DNA of 64,000 nt. It comes from Nitrosomonas nitrosa. Its GTDB lineage: Bacteria > Pseudomonadota > Gammaproteobacteria > Burkholderiales > Nitrosomonadaceae. The translations under genes and the position numbers were made by a program. The stretch spans positions 62,001 to 126,000 of the forward strand of contig NZ_QAOO01000007.1 of assembly GCF_003051105.1 (NCBI RefSeq), read 5' to 3'. The notes under the pieces were generated by a model that did not search any database, was not told where the DNA came from, and saw only the letters and a list, made by a program, of their open reading frames with translations. Below, piece by piece: positions 1-9,401 of the stretch (position 1 is its first letter; every line of letters begins with the position of its first letter).

Positions 1-581
1 TTTGCATAACCTAGCTGAAATAATACCGCCGCTGCCATGCGCCAGGGTTCCTGCGCCGCGCGATCCCCCCCGGGCATCGGAAGTTGCGCCAAATGGCCGA
101 GACGCACAAAATCGCCTCCCTCGACATACAGCAATTCACCCCCCCATGGTGTCCCGTCCAATCCCAACCCTACGCCGTCCAATGCCAGACCGATTACTGG
201 CTGATTGATTCCATGCTCGGCGCAAATGGCAGCGATATGCGCATGATGATGCTGAATGGCCATCGCAGGCACACCTCGCTTTTCTGCATAGGCAAGCGCA
301 AATTGCGTGCTGTAAAAATCAGGATGGAGATCATGCGCGACGATTTCTGGTTCCACTCCGAGTATTTGGCACATCCGGAACGCAGTCTCCTCCATCCGAA
401 TACGTGCCTGAGGGGTATCGAGATCACCTATCAACGGTGAAATGTAGGCTTGCCGATGCCGTGTGACGCAGAGCGTGTTTTTCAACCAGGCGCCGCACGC
501 AAGCACAGAAGGCACGTCAATCGGAAAAGTAATCGATTGATATATCCCATCCTTACTGGAAAAAAGTGCGTTACTCGCCAT
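1..581 (-). CDS. hypF: Hydrogenase maturation protein HypF, short form (partial at window edge)
   Basis: HypF makes the thiocarboxamide that becomes the cyanide ligands of [NiFe]-hydrogenase. The visible 193 residues match the C-terminal Kae1-like carbamoyltransferase part: GDLDTP near residue 54, the metal-binding HHHAH at 111-115, and a DGxGxGxDGTxWGGE stretch near 135-150. The ATG lies inside the end of hypB (11-bp overlap), so the protein starts directly at this domain, without the acylphosphatase, zinc-finger and YrdC-like domains of full HypF. Ralstonia eutropha HypF1 is a known truncated form in the same order hypA-hypB-hypF. The frame stays open to position 1, so the end is missing. 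The family call is firm; the short-form reading depends on this start. Confidence 0.88.
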   Translation of the reverse strand, partial: MASNALFSSKDGIYQSITFPIDVPSVLACGAWLKNTLCVTRHRQAYISPLIGDLDTPQARIRMEETAFRMCQILGVEPEIVAHDLHPDFYSTQFALAYAEKRGVPAMAIQHHHAHIAAICAEHGINQPVIGLALDGVGLGLDGTPWGGELLYVEGGDFVRLGHLAQLPMPGGDRAAQEPWRMAAAVLFQLGYA

Positions 582-1488
582 GAGGCGGCCAATCCTTCAG
601 CTTCGACTTGGCTGCTTGCATACGTCGGTGACCCGCTTCGATCCACGCAAGCCATGCGGGCATACCCTCGCCTGTGACGGCCGAAAGCTGAATGACTTGC
701 AGAGTGGGGTTGATCCGATGCGCATAGTCAATCGCTAACTCCAGATCGTAGGCCAGATAGGGCATCAGATCACATTTATTAAGTATCATGAGGTCGGCCG
801 CACGAAACATATCCGGATATTTGAGCGGCTTGTCTTCGCCTTCGGTGATTGAAAGCACTACGACTTTGTGTGCCTCACCCAAATCAAAGCTAGCGGGGCA
901 GACCAGATTACCGACATTCTCGATAAACAACAGGCTGCTCTCTTGCGGATTCAGTTGTTGCAACGCACGACCGACCATATCGGCATCCAGGTGACACCCT
1001 TTACCTGTATTGATCTGCAACGCCCGAGCGCCCGTAGCGCGAATACGGAGCGCATCATTTTCTGTTTGCTGGTCGCCTTCGATCACGTAGATGGGTTGGA
1101 CTGCTGGTAAAGCGGCAATGGTTTGAACCAATAAGGTCGTCTTGCCCGAACCCGGGCTAGAGACGAGATTGAGCGCAAAAATACCATGCTCAGTCAAGTA
1201 GCGTCGATTTGCATCGGCATAATGATTATTTTTGGCAAGGATATCCCGTTCAATTTTGACTATGCGTGACTGGCGCATGCCGGGCACGTGTGTCTCTGCA
1301 ACCCCCGAGCCGAAATCGATCAAGTCATGAGAATGAATGGGATGATTTGCGGATGCTGTCGAGCGTGCATCCGCAGTTTGATTGGCAGTTGCCCGATAAG
1401 GGGTCGTACCTTCTAGTTTGTGGCGTGGCTGCCGTCGTTTTCCACCAATGCGCATCACACCGCTACGACAACCGCAGGTCGTACACAT
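571..1488 (-). CDS. hypB: Hydrogenase nickel-incorporation GTPase HypB
   Basis: HypB is the cytoplasmic GTPase that, with HypA, inserts nickel into the hydrogenase large subunit. Of its 305 residues, the start MCTTCGC resembles the N-terminal nickel-binding cysteine motif. A low-complexity linker follows to about residue 75, then the G domain: Walker A GSGKTT at 113-118, metal-site C165/H166 in [17 protein letters not shown] at 191-198, and NKCD at 237-240 for guanine specificity. The linker has few histidines, so it is not a nickel-storage HypB. An AGGAG ribosome site precedes the ATG. It lies 14 bp after hypA and overlaps hypF, which indicates translational coupling. Confidence 0.96.
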   Translation of the reverse strand: MCTTCGCRSGVMRIGGKRRQPRHKLEGTTPYRATANQTADARSTASANHPIHSHDLIDFGSGVAETHVPGMRQSRIVKIERDILAKNNHYADANRRYLTEHGIFALNLVSSPGSGKTTLLVQTIAALPAVQPIYVIEGDQQTENDALRIRATGARALQINTGKGCHLDADMVGRALQQLNPQESSLLFIENVGNLVCPASFDLGEAHKVVVLSITEGEDKPLKYPDMFRAADLMILNKCDLMPYLAYDLELAIDYAHRINPTLQVIQLSAVTGEGMPAWLAWIEAGHRRMQAAKSKLKDWPPHGE

Positions 1489-1502
1489 CAGAGTGGCTCC
1501 TT

Positions 1503-1844
1503 TTATTCCACTTCAAGTTCTTTGACACGTAAATCATCACCGGACAATACCACTAACCCATAGCGACCGCATCGAAAACAAACATCATGCAGTGTCGTCA
1601 TAGGCACCTCTTGCGCACACGAATGACACCAGCCTAGGCCGGAGATTTCCAGGATTTCCAGCCGAGCCTGCTGAGCGATGCTATCACGCGTTAGGATGTC
1701 GAAGCAAAAACGGAAAGCAGCTTGTTCCACGCAGGCTAGCTGGCCGATTTCCAACCACACTGTCTTGACACGGGCAAATGACTGCCGAAGCGCAGCTTCT
1801 TGGATAATCTGCATGACTTCCTCAGCTAAGGACATTTCATGCAT
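1503..1844 (-). CDS. hypA: Hydrogenase maturation nickel chaperone HypA
   Basis: HypA binds nickel and delivers it together with HypB. I chose the ATG at 1844 because it gives the invariant MHE start, in which His2 is a nickel ligand; a longer in-frame TTG start at 1871 would bury that residue. The 113-residue protein has the zinc site as two CxxC pairs, C73/C76 and C89/C92. Length matches the family. It is the first gene of the visible hypA-hypB-hypF set and follows a strong hairpin that separates it from the cytochrome gene upstream. Confidence 0.95.
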   Translation of the reverse strand: MHEMSLAEEVMQIIQEAALRQSFARVKTVWLEIGQLACVEQAAFRFCFDILTRDSIAQQARLEILEISGLGWCHSCAQEVPMTTLHDVCFRCGRYGLVVLSGDDLRVKELEVE

Positions 1845-1877
1845 TGCTAACGGGCTCGCTAGTTGGTCCAAAGATGA

Positions 1878-1911
1878 AACAGGCTGCCGATTAAGATATA
1901 TGCAGCCTGTT
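1878..1911 (-). terminator. Hairpin between the P460-like gene and hypA
   Basis: A perfect 10-bp inverted repeat (AACAGGCTGC, 14-nt loop, GCAGCCTGTT) lies 40 bp after the cytochrome stop. On the minus strand it is followed by a broken T-rich tract, and on the plus strand by six T. It probably ends transcription of the cytochrome gene and isolates hypA. Confidence 0.6.
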
Positions 1912-1950
1912 CAGTTTTTTCCTCTAGCGAACCTGCTGCAATCTCAAAAC

Positions 1951-2475
1951 TTAGCGATTTTTAGCAAAATCCACCAACTTCTGGAAACTAAACAAATAGT
2001 CCTGGTTCTTCAGCGGTGTATGACATTGCACACAATTCAGATCGTTGCTTTTCGGGGTTCCATCAGGGTTATAGACCGCAAATCCCCAGTCACCTGTCCT
2101 GTTATCGGATGAAAACGCTTTATCCCAATTGTTTCTTTTTTCCATAACGGCAACTGCCGCTAATTTTTCGATTTCAAAAAGGCCTTCTTTACCTGTAACA
2201 ATTTTACCCTCAGCATCTTTCTTAGGTTCGTATATCTCCATGATCACCACTGAACCGGGAGCCGCCTCTTCGCCTTTTTTGTAACTCTCTACGGCGATTT
2301 CATTCGCATAGAATTTTGCAACCTGCGTCTGATTGGCCCGATTAGCGGTATCGTATTGCGTAAAGATTTGCTGATATCCCTCCGGATATTTGACAAAATC
2401 AGGGTCCCCTCCGGCAAGGGCATAAAAGGGTAACAATGCACTCATCAGGGTAACGAGCTTAAGTCTATATTTCAT
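1951..2475 (-). CDS. Cytochrome P460-family c-type haem protein
   Basis: A periplasmic monohaem protein of 174 residues. A signal peptide ends near residue 21 (ALAGG). The haem motif CVQCH (C148, C151, H152) sits near the C terminus, as in cytochrome P460 and cytochrome c'-beta. Residues Y65-K66-K67-G68 align by eye with the WKK stretch of Nitrosomonas europaea P460 that holds the lysine cross-linked to haem, so a P460-type chromophore is possible but unproven. P460 oxidises hydroxylamine and NO-related nitrogen compounds. I chose the ATG at 2475 because AGGAGAG lies just upstream; the longer GTG start would translate through it. Transcribed alone. Confidence 0.8.
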   Translation of the reverse strand: MKYRLKLVTLMSALLPFYALAGGDPDFVKYPEGYQQIFTQYDTANRANQTQVAKFYANEIAVESYKKGEEAAPGSVVIMEIYEPKKDAEGKIVTGKEGLFEIEKLAAVAVMEKRNNWDKAFSSDNRTGDWGFAVYNPDGTPKSNDLNCVQCHTPLKNQDYLFSFQKLVDFAKNR

Positions 2476-2652
2476 TTTTTCTCTCCTCACTTGTTGTATT
2501 TGATGTTACGTGATGATCGGAATTTTCCCAAACTAGTAAACTTGTTTATATGCTGCTTGAAGCTGCATTATATTCACAATCCTCGATTGTAAAGAAATCT
2601 TGTACGATGTCACTGGAAAATGCCTGCTTTTGCAGGCGAAAGGGGGTAGTGA

Positions 2653-3372
2653 TCAGCCAATTTTCTTGAGTGCGCTTCGCGCCTGCCGATAATCGGGGTA
2701 AATACCTTCGACCACTTCCCAGAACGCTGCAGAATGATTCATCTCGATCAGATGAGCAAGCTCATGCGCAACCACATAATCTACGAGCGTAGCCGGCAAC
2801 AGTATCAAACGCCAATTAAGACATACCGTCCCACTAGAGCTGCAGCTCCCCCAGCGGGTACGTGCATTGGATAACCTGAGCTTGGGCATAGGCACACCCA
2901 ATTGGCTTGCGTACCCTATCACTCGCTCACGCATGTAAACCAACGCTTGCTCACGATACCAGGCCATCACAAATGGTTCAATCTGTTGAGGCGTTAATTG
3001 AATCTCTGCTGCGGGTTCCATTTTGTGAATTTGCTCGCTACGCGGCATCATCTGCAGGCTGTTCGATGCAGTCATCACCAACCGATAAGGCTCTCCCAAT
3101 AACCAGAACTGGCTGTCCTGCTTCCATTCTGGATAAATGAATTTCTTCTCCTTCCATGCATCGAGCTTGCTAATCACCCAGGCGGCTTTACGACGCAGGA
3201 CCTGTTCGATGCTGTTGGACGTAGCATGCAAAGGAACACGAACGATCAAACCGGCTCGATTGACGATCAGCCCTATAGTTTTCCGGTTACGTCGGATAAG
3301 GGTATAAGCCACTTCCTGGCCGACAAGGGTGATATTACACGTCTCACTTTTCTGTATCTTCGATGGGCTCAT
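2653..3372 (-). CDS. YgjP/SprT-like zinc metallopeptidase (M48-type, DUF45)
   Basis: A predicted cytoplasmic zinc protease of 239 residues. The C-terminal half has the family signature: RTRWGSCSS near 171-179, then HELAH at 203-207 followed by a third histidine, H213. The E. coli relative YgjP has no well-defined physiological substrate. It is the last gene of the lnt-glyQ-glyS-gmhB-plsC block, and its ATG lies within the end of plsC (29-bp overlap). A longer TTG start at 3414 is open but less likely. Confidence 0.85.
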   Translation of the reverse strand: MSPSKIQKSETCNITLVGQEVAYTLIRRNRKTIGLIVNRAGLIVRVPLHATSNSIEQVLRRKAAWVISKLDAWKEKKFIYPEWKQDSQFWLLGEPYRLVMTASNSLQMMPRSEQIHKMEPAAEIQLTPQQIEPFVMAWYREQALVYMRERVIGYASQLGVPMPKLRLSNARTRWGSCSSSGTVCLNWRLILLPATLVDYVVAHELAHLIEMNHSAAFWEVVEGIYPDYRQARSALKKIG

Positions 3373-4126
3373 TGGCAATCGAACCGAATTGTCCAACAGG
3401 CTTTGTTTTCCCAAAGCGACTGATCCGCGCTACCTCAGACTCGATCCAGGCTTGGACGCGTTCGTTGAGCTCGCCAGGTTCCATACCAGCGGGATCAATC
3501 GGCTTTCCGATGCTGACGGTAATCGTCCCCGCATATTTGATGAACGAATTCTTTCCCCAGAATTCCCCGGCATTGTGTGCGACGGGCACGACCAGCGCGC
3601 CCGTATGAACGGCAAGCCACGCACCGCCGATGCGATATTTAACCGTCTGGCCAGGTGATACGCGCGTTCCTTCGGGAAAAATAACAATCCAGAAATTCTG
3701 CTGCAGTCTATCACGCCCCTGTTCGACGATCTGTTGCAGCGCAGCTTTTCCCGAACTGCGATCAATCGCTATCGGGTTGGTCATCGCTAATCCCCAACCA
3801 AAAAAAGGAATCCGTAGCAGCTCTTTCTTGAGCACCCATACCTGGGGGGGGAAAATTTGTTGCAACGCCAATGTTTCCCAAGCAGATTGGTGTTTCGACA
3901 GGATAATGCTCGGCCGATCCGGAATATTCTCAGCACCTATCACGCGGTAGCGCAGTCCGCAGATGACACGCAGTAGAAACAACATGATGCGCGTCCACCC
4001 ATACGTCACCTGATAACGATAATGCGGCGGAAGCGGATAGCAAGCAAGCGTAAAGATTGCATAGGGAGGTGTGATAATGAGTTGCAACAATGTATAAAGC
4101 AGTGAACGGAATGCAGCGAGTATCAT
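3344..4126 (-). CDS. plsC: 1-acyl-sn-glycerol-3-phosphate acyltransferase (PlsC family)
   Basis: Transfers an acyl chain to lysophosphatidate at the inner membrane, giving phosphatidate. The 260-residue protein has a hydrophobic N terminus (about 8-30) and a second membrane segment (about 45-57). The catalytic motif is HQSAWE at 79-84, the variant with Glu in place of Asp of HX4D. FPEGTR at 150-155 is the phosphate-binding motif. Its start overlaps the gmhB stop by 4 bp (ATGA). The sequence alone does not separate a housekeeping PlsC from a relative with other acceptors. Confidence 0.9.
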   Translation of the reverse strand: MILAAFRSLLYTLLQLIITPPYAIFTLACYPLPPHYRYQVTYGWTRIMLFLLRVICGLRYRVIGAENIPDRPSIILSKHQSAWETLALQQIFPPQVWVLKKELLRIPFFGWGLAMTNPIAIDRSSGKAALQQIVEQGRDRLQQNFWIVIFPEGTRVSPGQTVKYRIGGAWLAVHTGALVVPVAHNAGEFWGKNSFIKYAGTITVSIGKPIDPAGMEPGELNERVQAWIESEVARISRFGKTKPVGQFGSIANEPIEDTEK

Positions 4127-4662
4127 TTATTTTTCACGAGAGCATCAACGACGGAAGCCAGATCCGCATAAATTTGCGTTTCTTCCGGCAGTTCCCCATT
4201 CGCATGGGTCCTTTCCCCTTTGCCGGTCAATACCAAAATCGGAATTGCACCCACAGCCACTGCGGCTTGCAGATCACGCAATGAATCACCAATTGCCGGC
4301 ACACCTTTGAGATCAGTGCTATAGCGCTGCATGATCTCTTGAAACATGCCGATCCCGGGTTTACGGCATTGACATTTATCCTGCTGGGTATGCGGGCAGA
4401 AAAAGAGTGCGTCCAGGCGGCCGCCTACCTGCTGCACCGCTTTGAACATCTTGTCATTGATCGCGTTGAAAGTGGCCATATCGAGCAGCCCGCGCCCGAT
4501 ACCCGATTGATTGGTCGCCACGATCACACGATAACCCGCGTGGGTAAGTTGTGAAATGGCTTCCAAGCTCCCCGGCAAGGGCTTCCATTCATCGGGTGAT
4601 TTAATAAAAGTGCTGCTGCTTTCATTGATCACGCCGTTGTTATCGAGAATAACCAGTTTCAT
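4123..4662 (-). CDS. gmhB: D-glycero-beta-D-manno-heptose 1,7-bisphosphate 7-phosphatase
   Basis: Removes the 7-phosphate of heptose bisphosphate in ADP-heptose synthesis for the LPS core. The 179-residue HAD phosphatase has TNQSGI at 50-55, GDSLRD at 125-130, and the family's structural zinc site (C89, H91, C97, C99). The nucleophile Asp7 is present, but motif I reads DNNG where the family has DxDG, so the general acid/base position 9 is Asn. The codons are clear (GAT AAC AAC GGC). Activity may be lowered or altered. It lies one base past the glyS stop-start junction and overlaps plsC by 4 bp. Confidence 0.9.
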   Translation of the reverse strand: MKLVILDNNGVINESSSTFIKSPDEWKPLPGSLEAISQLTHAGYRVIVATNQSGIGRGLLDMATFNAINDKMFKAVQQVGGRLDALFFCPHTQQDKCQCRKPGIGMFQEIMQRYSTDLKGVPAIGDSLRDLQAAVAVGAIPILVLTGKGERTHANGELPEETQIYADLASVVDALVKNK

Positions 4663-4663
4663 G

Positions 4664-6871
4664 TCAGCTCGCTAACCTGGAAATATCGGCAACCCGATTC
4701 ATGGCCTGCTGCAATGCTTTTAACAATGCCAAACGATTGCTTCGCAGCAGTGCATCATCGGTATTCACCATGACATGATCGAAAAAAGTATCGATTGGCG
4801 CTTTTAACTCAGCAAGAATTTGCAAGGCGATCGTATAATCCTTCTCGAGGAAAGCTTCCTCTATTTTATCTTTTATCTCGATAAGCGCTTGGTACAGCGT
4901 CCGTTCAGCAGGCGCCTGCAGTCGCTCAGGCACGACTTCAGCCGGGATAGCTTCAGCCGCTTTCTTCAGAATATTGCTAACACGCTTGTTGGCAGCGGCA
5001 AGACTCTCCGCTTCAGGCATCGTAGCAAAAGTACGGACTGCAGCCAATCGTCTGGGAATATCATTCAGATGCTGCGGATGGAGTGCCAGCACCGCGTCCA
5101 CTTCTTGCGCGCTATACCCTTGCTCGCGCAGGTTGCTGGCCAGCCGGTCATAAATGAATTCGATTAACTGATCGCTTACTTCAGCAGAAATCTGGGATCG
5201 AGCATTGCGATGCGTTAACCCTTTACCCGCTTCTTCTGCCTGGACGGAAGATTTAGCGGTTGCGGTTCGCTGCATCCATAGTTGCGCGATGCGTTCATCC
5301 TTAACAATTCCAATGGCCTGTTTTAGGAGCTGATTCAGTTCGAGTGGCAGGTCTTTTTCGATGAGTATGCGCACCACACCTAGTGCATGACGGCGTAGCG
5401 CAAAGGGGTCCTTATCGCCTGTCGGGACCTGACCGATGCCAAAAAGATTGATTAAGGTCTCTAGCTTATCAGCCAGCGCTACACAAACCCCTACCAGGTT
5501 ACGCGGTAGCGCATCCCCTGCAAAACGGGGTTTATAGTGATCTTCTATCGCATAGGCAATGGTATCGCCGAGCCCTTCATGCAATGCATAGTAGCGTCCC
5601 ATGACACCCTGTAACTCAGGGAACTCACCGACCATGCCGGTCAGCAAATCCGCTTTAGCTAATTGTGCTGCCTGTCCAGCCTGTTCAGCCAGAAGATTGC
5701 CCCCGAGCCATTGACCGATTTCATGGGCGATGGCACGCACATACTCGATCCGCAATCCCTGTGTACCAAGTTGGTGATGATAAACCACTTTATCCAGTCC
5801 AGGAATGCGTGCGGCCAGAGTATGTTTCAGATCCTGCTCGAAGAAAAATTTTGCATCGGCCAAACGTGATCGCACCACGCGTTCGTTCCCATCGACAACC
5901 AGATGTGCGTCTTGGGGGCAGATATTGGCCACGATCAAGAAAGTGTTGACCAACCTTCCCTCGTTATCCAGCAGAGGAAAATATTTCTGATTGGCTTTCA
6001 TCGTCAAAATCAGGCATTCTTGCGGAACGCTGAGAAATTCTGGCGGAAACTTACCGACCAACACATTGGGATGCTCAACCAGTGCGGTAACCTCATCCAA
6101 TAAGGCTTCATCCTGAATGAGCTGCAAATTTTCTTTCGCTGCAGCAGTACTCAACTGTTGCATAATTCGCGCACGGCGTTCTACGAAGCTCGCAATCACG
6201 GCACCTTCCGTTTCCAGTTGTTGCGCGTAACTTTCCGTATCCCTGATTATGATAGGATGAATGCTAGCCTCAAAGCGGTGTCCCTGCGTCACTTTGCTCG
6301 AGGTTAGGCCAAGCACGCTGACAGGTACGATTTCGCTACCGTGCAGCGCTACCAGTCCATGTGCGGGGCGGATAAAATGGACACTATTCCACCCATCCGC
6401 CAATTGATAGCTCATCACTTTAGGGATAGGTAAATCTGCAATGGCATCATCGAGCGCTTTCTGCAACCCCGCTGCCAATGCGATTCCTGGTACCTTACGT
6501 TCCAGAAAAAGCGTCTCGGTTTTGCCTTCTTTCACGCGACCTAGCTGTGAAACGACAAACGCCTCTACCCCAACGCTGCTCAGTTTTTTGACTAAAGCTG
6601 GCGTAGCTCGTCCTTCACTGTCCAACCCAACCGAGACAGGCATCAGCTTGGTCGTCGCCAACTGGTCGGATGCCTGCGCCAATACTTGCGTAATATGAGC
6701 CGCCAATCTGCGCGGTGTTGCAAAAACAGTCATCACGGCATCTGATTGTAGAAGATGTTGCTGTTTTAAACCATTCATCAGTGATTCCGCAAAATGCATA
6801 CCCAGTTTATTCAACGATTTGGGTGGCAATTCCTCGACCAATAACTCAATCAACAGATTTTTTGTCGTCAT
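4664..6871 (-). CDS. glyS: Glycyl-tRNA synthetase beta subunit
   Basis: The beta subunit of the bacterial alpha2-beta2 glycyl-tRNA synthetase carries tRNA recognition and an anticodon-binding C terminus. At 735 residues it is a little longer than the usual 690-720. The N terminus (NLLIELLVEELPPK) and ATPRRLAAHI near residue 52 are typical of GlyS. It follows glyQ by 3 bp, so the two subunits are made from one message in stoichiometric order. Confidence 0.97.
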   Translation of the reverse strand: MTTKNLLIELLVEELPPKSLNKLGMHFAESLMNGLKQQHLLQSDAVMTVFATPRRLAAHITQVLAQASDQLATTKLMPVSVGLDSEGRATPALVKKLSSVGVEAFVVSQLGRVKEGKTETLFLERKVPGIALAAGLQKALDDAIADLPIPKVMSYQLADGWNSVHFIRPAHGLVALHGSEIVPVSVLGLTSSKVTQGHRFEASIHPIIIRDTESYAQQLETEGAVIASFVERRARIMQQLSTAAAKENLQLIQDEALLDEVTALVEHPNVLVGKFPPEFLSVPQECLILTMKANQKYFPLLDNEGRLVNTFLIVANICPQDAHLVVDGNERVVRSRLADAKFFFEQDLKHTLAARIPGLDKVVYHHQLGTQGLRIEYVRAIAHEIGQWLGGNLLAEQAGQAAQLAKADLLTGMVGEFPELQGVMGRYYALHEGLGDTIAYAIEDHYKPRFAGDALPRNLVGVCVALADKLETLINLFGIGQVPTGDKDPFALRRHALGVVRILIEKDLPLELNQLLKQAIGIVKDERIAQLWMQRTATAKSSVQAEEAGKGLTHRNARSQISAEVSDQLIEFIYDRLASNLREQGYSAQEVDAVLALHPQHLNDIPRRLAAVRTFATMPEAESLAAANKRVSNILKKAAEAIPAEVVPERLQAPAERTLYQALIEIKDKIEEAFLEKDYTIALQILAELKAPIDTFFDHVMVNTDDALLRSNRLALLKALQQAMNRVADISRLAS

Positions 6872-6874
6872 CGC

Positions 6875-7792
6875 TTACCCCACCTTTTTGGGGAGTTGTG
6901 CTACCCACTCACGGGGAGCTAGGGGAAAGGGCGGATCCAAACGTTCACGGCTATCATAGTAAGCTTGCGCGACGCGCCGTGCTAAATTACGGATACGCGT
7001 AATATAGGCTGCACGTTCGGTCACCGAGATTGCCCCGCGCGCATCCAATAAGTTGAAAGTATGCGCCGCTTTCAGCACCTGCTCATACGCGGGTAATGGC
7101 AATTGTCTCTCCATCAACGCGTTAGCCTGCTCTTCATGCTTGCTGAAAGCCAAAAATAGAAATTCAGTATCGCTGCATTCAAAATTGTAAATCGACTGCT
7201 CGACTTCATTCTGGTGGTAGACATCGCCGTAAGTCAGCCCTTCTGTCCAGGTCAAATCGAATACGTTTTCCACGCCCTGCAGGTACATGGCGAGCCGTTC
7301 CAATCCATAGGTAATTTCGCCGGTAATCGGCCTGCAAGGAATGCCGCCGACCTGTTGGAAATAAGTAAACTGGGTGACTTCCATGCCATTCAACCAGACT
7401 TCCCAGCCAAGTCCCCAGGCACCAAGCGTCGGATTCTCCCAATCATCTTCCACCAATCGGACATCATTTTGTTGCAAATCAAGCCCCAATGTCTGCAAAG
7501 AACCAAAGTACAAATCCAGGATAGCCTGCGGCGCAGGTTTCAGCACGACCTGATATTGATAATAATGTTGCAGCCGATTCGGATTGTCACCATAGCGACC
7601 GTCCTTGGGGCGGCGTGATGGCTGCACGTAGGCCGCGCGCCACGGTTCTGGACCCAAGGCGCGAAGAAATGTGGCCGTATGGCTGGTACCCGCACCCACC
7701 TCCATGTCATACGGTTGTAACAAAGCGCAACCTTGGCTGCTCCAGTATTGCTGGAGGGTCAATATCATTTCCTGGAATGTGGGCTTAGGCAT
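6875..7792 (-). CDS. glyQ: Glycyl-tRNA synthetase alpha subunit
   Basis: The catalytic alpha subunit forms glycyl-adenylate. The 305-residue length matches the family. Characteristic stretches are [10 protein letters not shown], the class II motif region around [18 protein letters not shown], and [11 protein letters not shown] near residue 163. It lies 42 bp downstream of lnt and immediately before glyS, the common betaproteobacterial arrangement. Confidence 0.97.
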   Translation of the reverse strand: MPKPTFQEMILTLQQYWSSQGCALLQPYDMEVGAGTSHTATFLRALGPEPWRAAYVQPSRRPKDGRYGDNPNRLQHYYQYQVVLKPAPQAILDLYFGSLQTLGLDLQQNDVRLVEDDWENPTLGAWGLGWEVWLNGMEVTQFTYFQQVGGIPCRPITGEITYGLERLAMYLQGVENVFDLTWTEGLTYGDVYHQNEVEQSIYNFECSDTEFLFLAFSKHEEQANALMERQLPLPAYEQVLKAAHTFNLLDARGAISVTERAAYITRIRNLARRVAQAYYDSRERLDPPFPLAPREWVAQLPKKVG

Positions 7793-7834
7793 GAAAGAAT
7801 CGTTGAAAAATCGGTTTTGATCGAAGTCGCAATT

Positions 7835-9346
7835 CTACAGGGTTTTACGCTTGCCATAAAAGACTGAAGCCATGCCAGCCATCAGCACTAGCCCTGCAAA
7901 TCCCAATATCAAGGCATTGCCGAGGAATACATAGAGGGTGGCACCTTGATAACCCTGCGCTTCCCCATGCAAACCGCCGGTCGTGAACATCTCCAGTTTC
8001 TGCAGAACACGTCCTTTTTGATCGATAATTGCGGTCACACCGGTGTTCGTTGCGCGCAGCATGTAACGGCCTGTTTCCAATGCGCGCATTTGTGATATTT
8101 GCAAATGCTGCCAGGGGCCGATAGAACGTCCAAACCAAGCATCATTGCTGACATTGACCAATAAGGATGCTGCGGGAAGCGGCAAGATAATCTCTTCCCC
8201 GAATACATCTTCGTAACAAATATTGATTGCGACCCGTTGTCCCGCAAGTTGCAAAGGGGGTTGGTCTAACGCACCACGCGAAAAATCTGATAAGGGGATG
8301 TTCAATACCTGAATGATCCAGCCAAATACCGGCTTGAGCGGAATATATTCACCAAAGGGTACCAAATGGTGTTTGCGATAGCGTTGCTCAGGAGACTTGC
8401 CAAGACTGAACATCGTATTGTAGTACTGTTGCCTGCTCGACGAGACCGATTCCGCCATGCCGATCAGCACATCCCCCTCATTGCCGATGGCATGCGCAGC
8501 GAGACCCGCTAAATAATCATTCGGTACATCGTCGTGAAACAGGGGTATCGATATTTCCGGCGTGACGATAAGCCGGCTGTCACTTTCCTGGATAAGCTTT
8601 GCATAGATATCCATCGTCGTGAGGATGTGATCCTCCCGCCATTTCATATCCTGCGGAATATTTCCCTGCAATAAGCTGATCGTTACCGGGTCACCCTCGG
8701 GCTGGGTCCAGTTTATCCACTGCAATCCCAGACCCAGCGCCCATAACAAACCTAGCGGGGATAATCCCTGCCAGGTCTGCTTCAACTTTCGCTGCTCGAA
8801 CCAGACACATAGCCATGCAGCGCTCAGTACGAGCAGCCATGAAACCCCATAAACCCCCACCAGCGGAGCAAAGCCTGTGAGCATGCCATAGGGCGCTTGC
8901 GAATATCCCAGTGCCAGCCAAGGAAACCCGGTAAATAAGGTCCCTCGCCCCCACTCCGCAAACATCCATAGTGAAGCCACCCAACATGGCCAGAGCGCTG
9001 GCGCCATCGCCCGCCATTTTATCGAGAGCCATCCGGTCAATGCAGGAAAAAGGGAGAGATAGGCACACAATAATAGCAACGCAACGACTGCCATCGGCAT
9101 CGGCATGTCACCGAAATCGTGCAGGCTGACGTAAATCCAGGTAACGCCCGCTCCAAACAAGCCCATGCCAAAAGAAAACCCTAGTTTGGCAGCCTGTCCG
9201 GCTCGGATGCTGTTACGCCACAGAAAGAGCAATGCAGCAAGCGTAATAAATGGAATAGGAAAAAGGTAGAACGGTGCAAAACCCAAAACAGTGAGTGCAC
9301 CGAGCATTAAAGCCAAGAGTGTTTTGGAGCGGATGATGCGATTCAA
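7835..9346 (-). CDS. lnt: Apolipoprotein N-acyltransferase
   Basis: Adds the third acyl chain to lipoproteins at the periplasmic face of the inner membrane. The 503-residue protein has six or more N-terminal hydrophobic segments (about 10-200), a nitrilase-like domain, and a C-terminal membrane segment. The Glu-Lys-Cys triad is visible as VTPEISIP (Glu), RKHHLVPFGEY (Lys) and NICYEDVFG (Cys). The start is a TTG without an obvious ribosome site. It heads the lnt-glyQ-glyS block. Confidence 0.95.
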   Translation of the reverse strand: MNRIIRSKTLLALMLGALTVLGFAPFYLFPIPFITLAALLFLWRNSIRAGQAAKLGFSFGMGLFGAGVTWIYVSLHDFGDMPMPMAVVALLLLCAYLSLFPALTGWLSIKWRAMAPALWPCWVASLWMFAEWGRGTLFTGFPWLALGYSQAPYGMLTGFAPLVGVYGVSWLLVLSAAWLCVWFEQRKLKQTWQGLSPLGLLWALGLGLQWINWTQPEGDPVTISLLQGNIPQDMKWREDHILTTMDIYAKLIQESDSRLIVTPEISIPLFHDDVPNDYLAGLAAHAIGNEGDVLIGMAESVSSSRQQYYNTMFSLGKSPEQRYRKHHLVPFGEYIPLKPVFGWIIQVLNIPLSDFSRGALDQPPLQLAGQRVAINICYEDVFGEEIILPLPAASLLVNVSNDAWFGRSIGPWQHLQISQMRALETGRYMLRATNTGVTAIIDQKGRVLQKLEMFTTGGLHGEAQGYQGATLYVFLGNALILGFAGLVLMAGMASVFYGKRKTL

Positions 9347-9401
9347 ATTGAGCTATAAATTGAACGATTGAAAATAATTGATCGGGCAGGTAAGTAAAAA
9401 G

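Noticed and set aside
3430..3765. 111-residue minus frame inside plsC
   Set aside because: Lies entirely within a well-identified acyltransferase gene in another phase and shows no protein family features.
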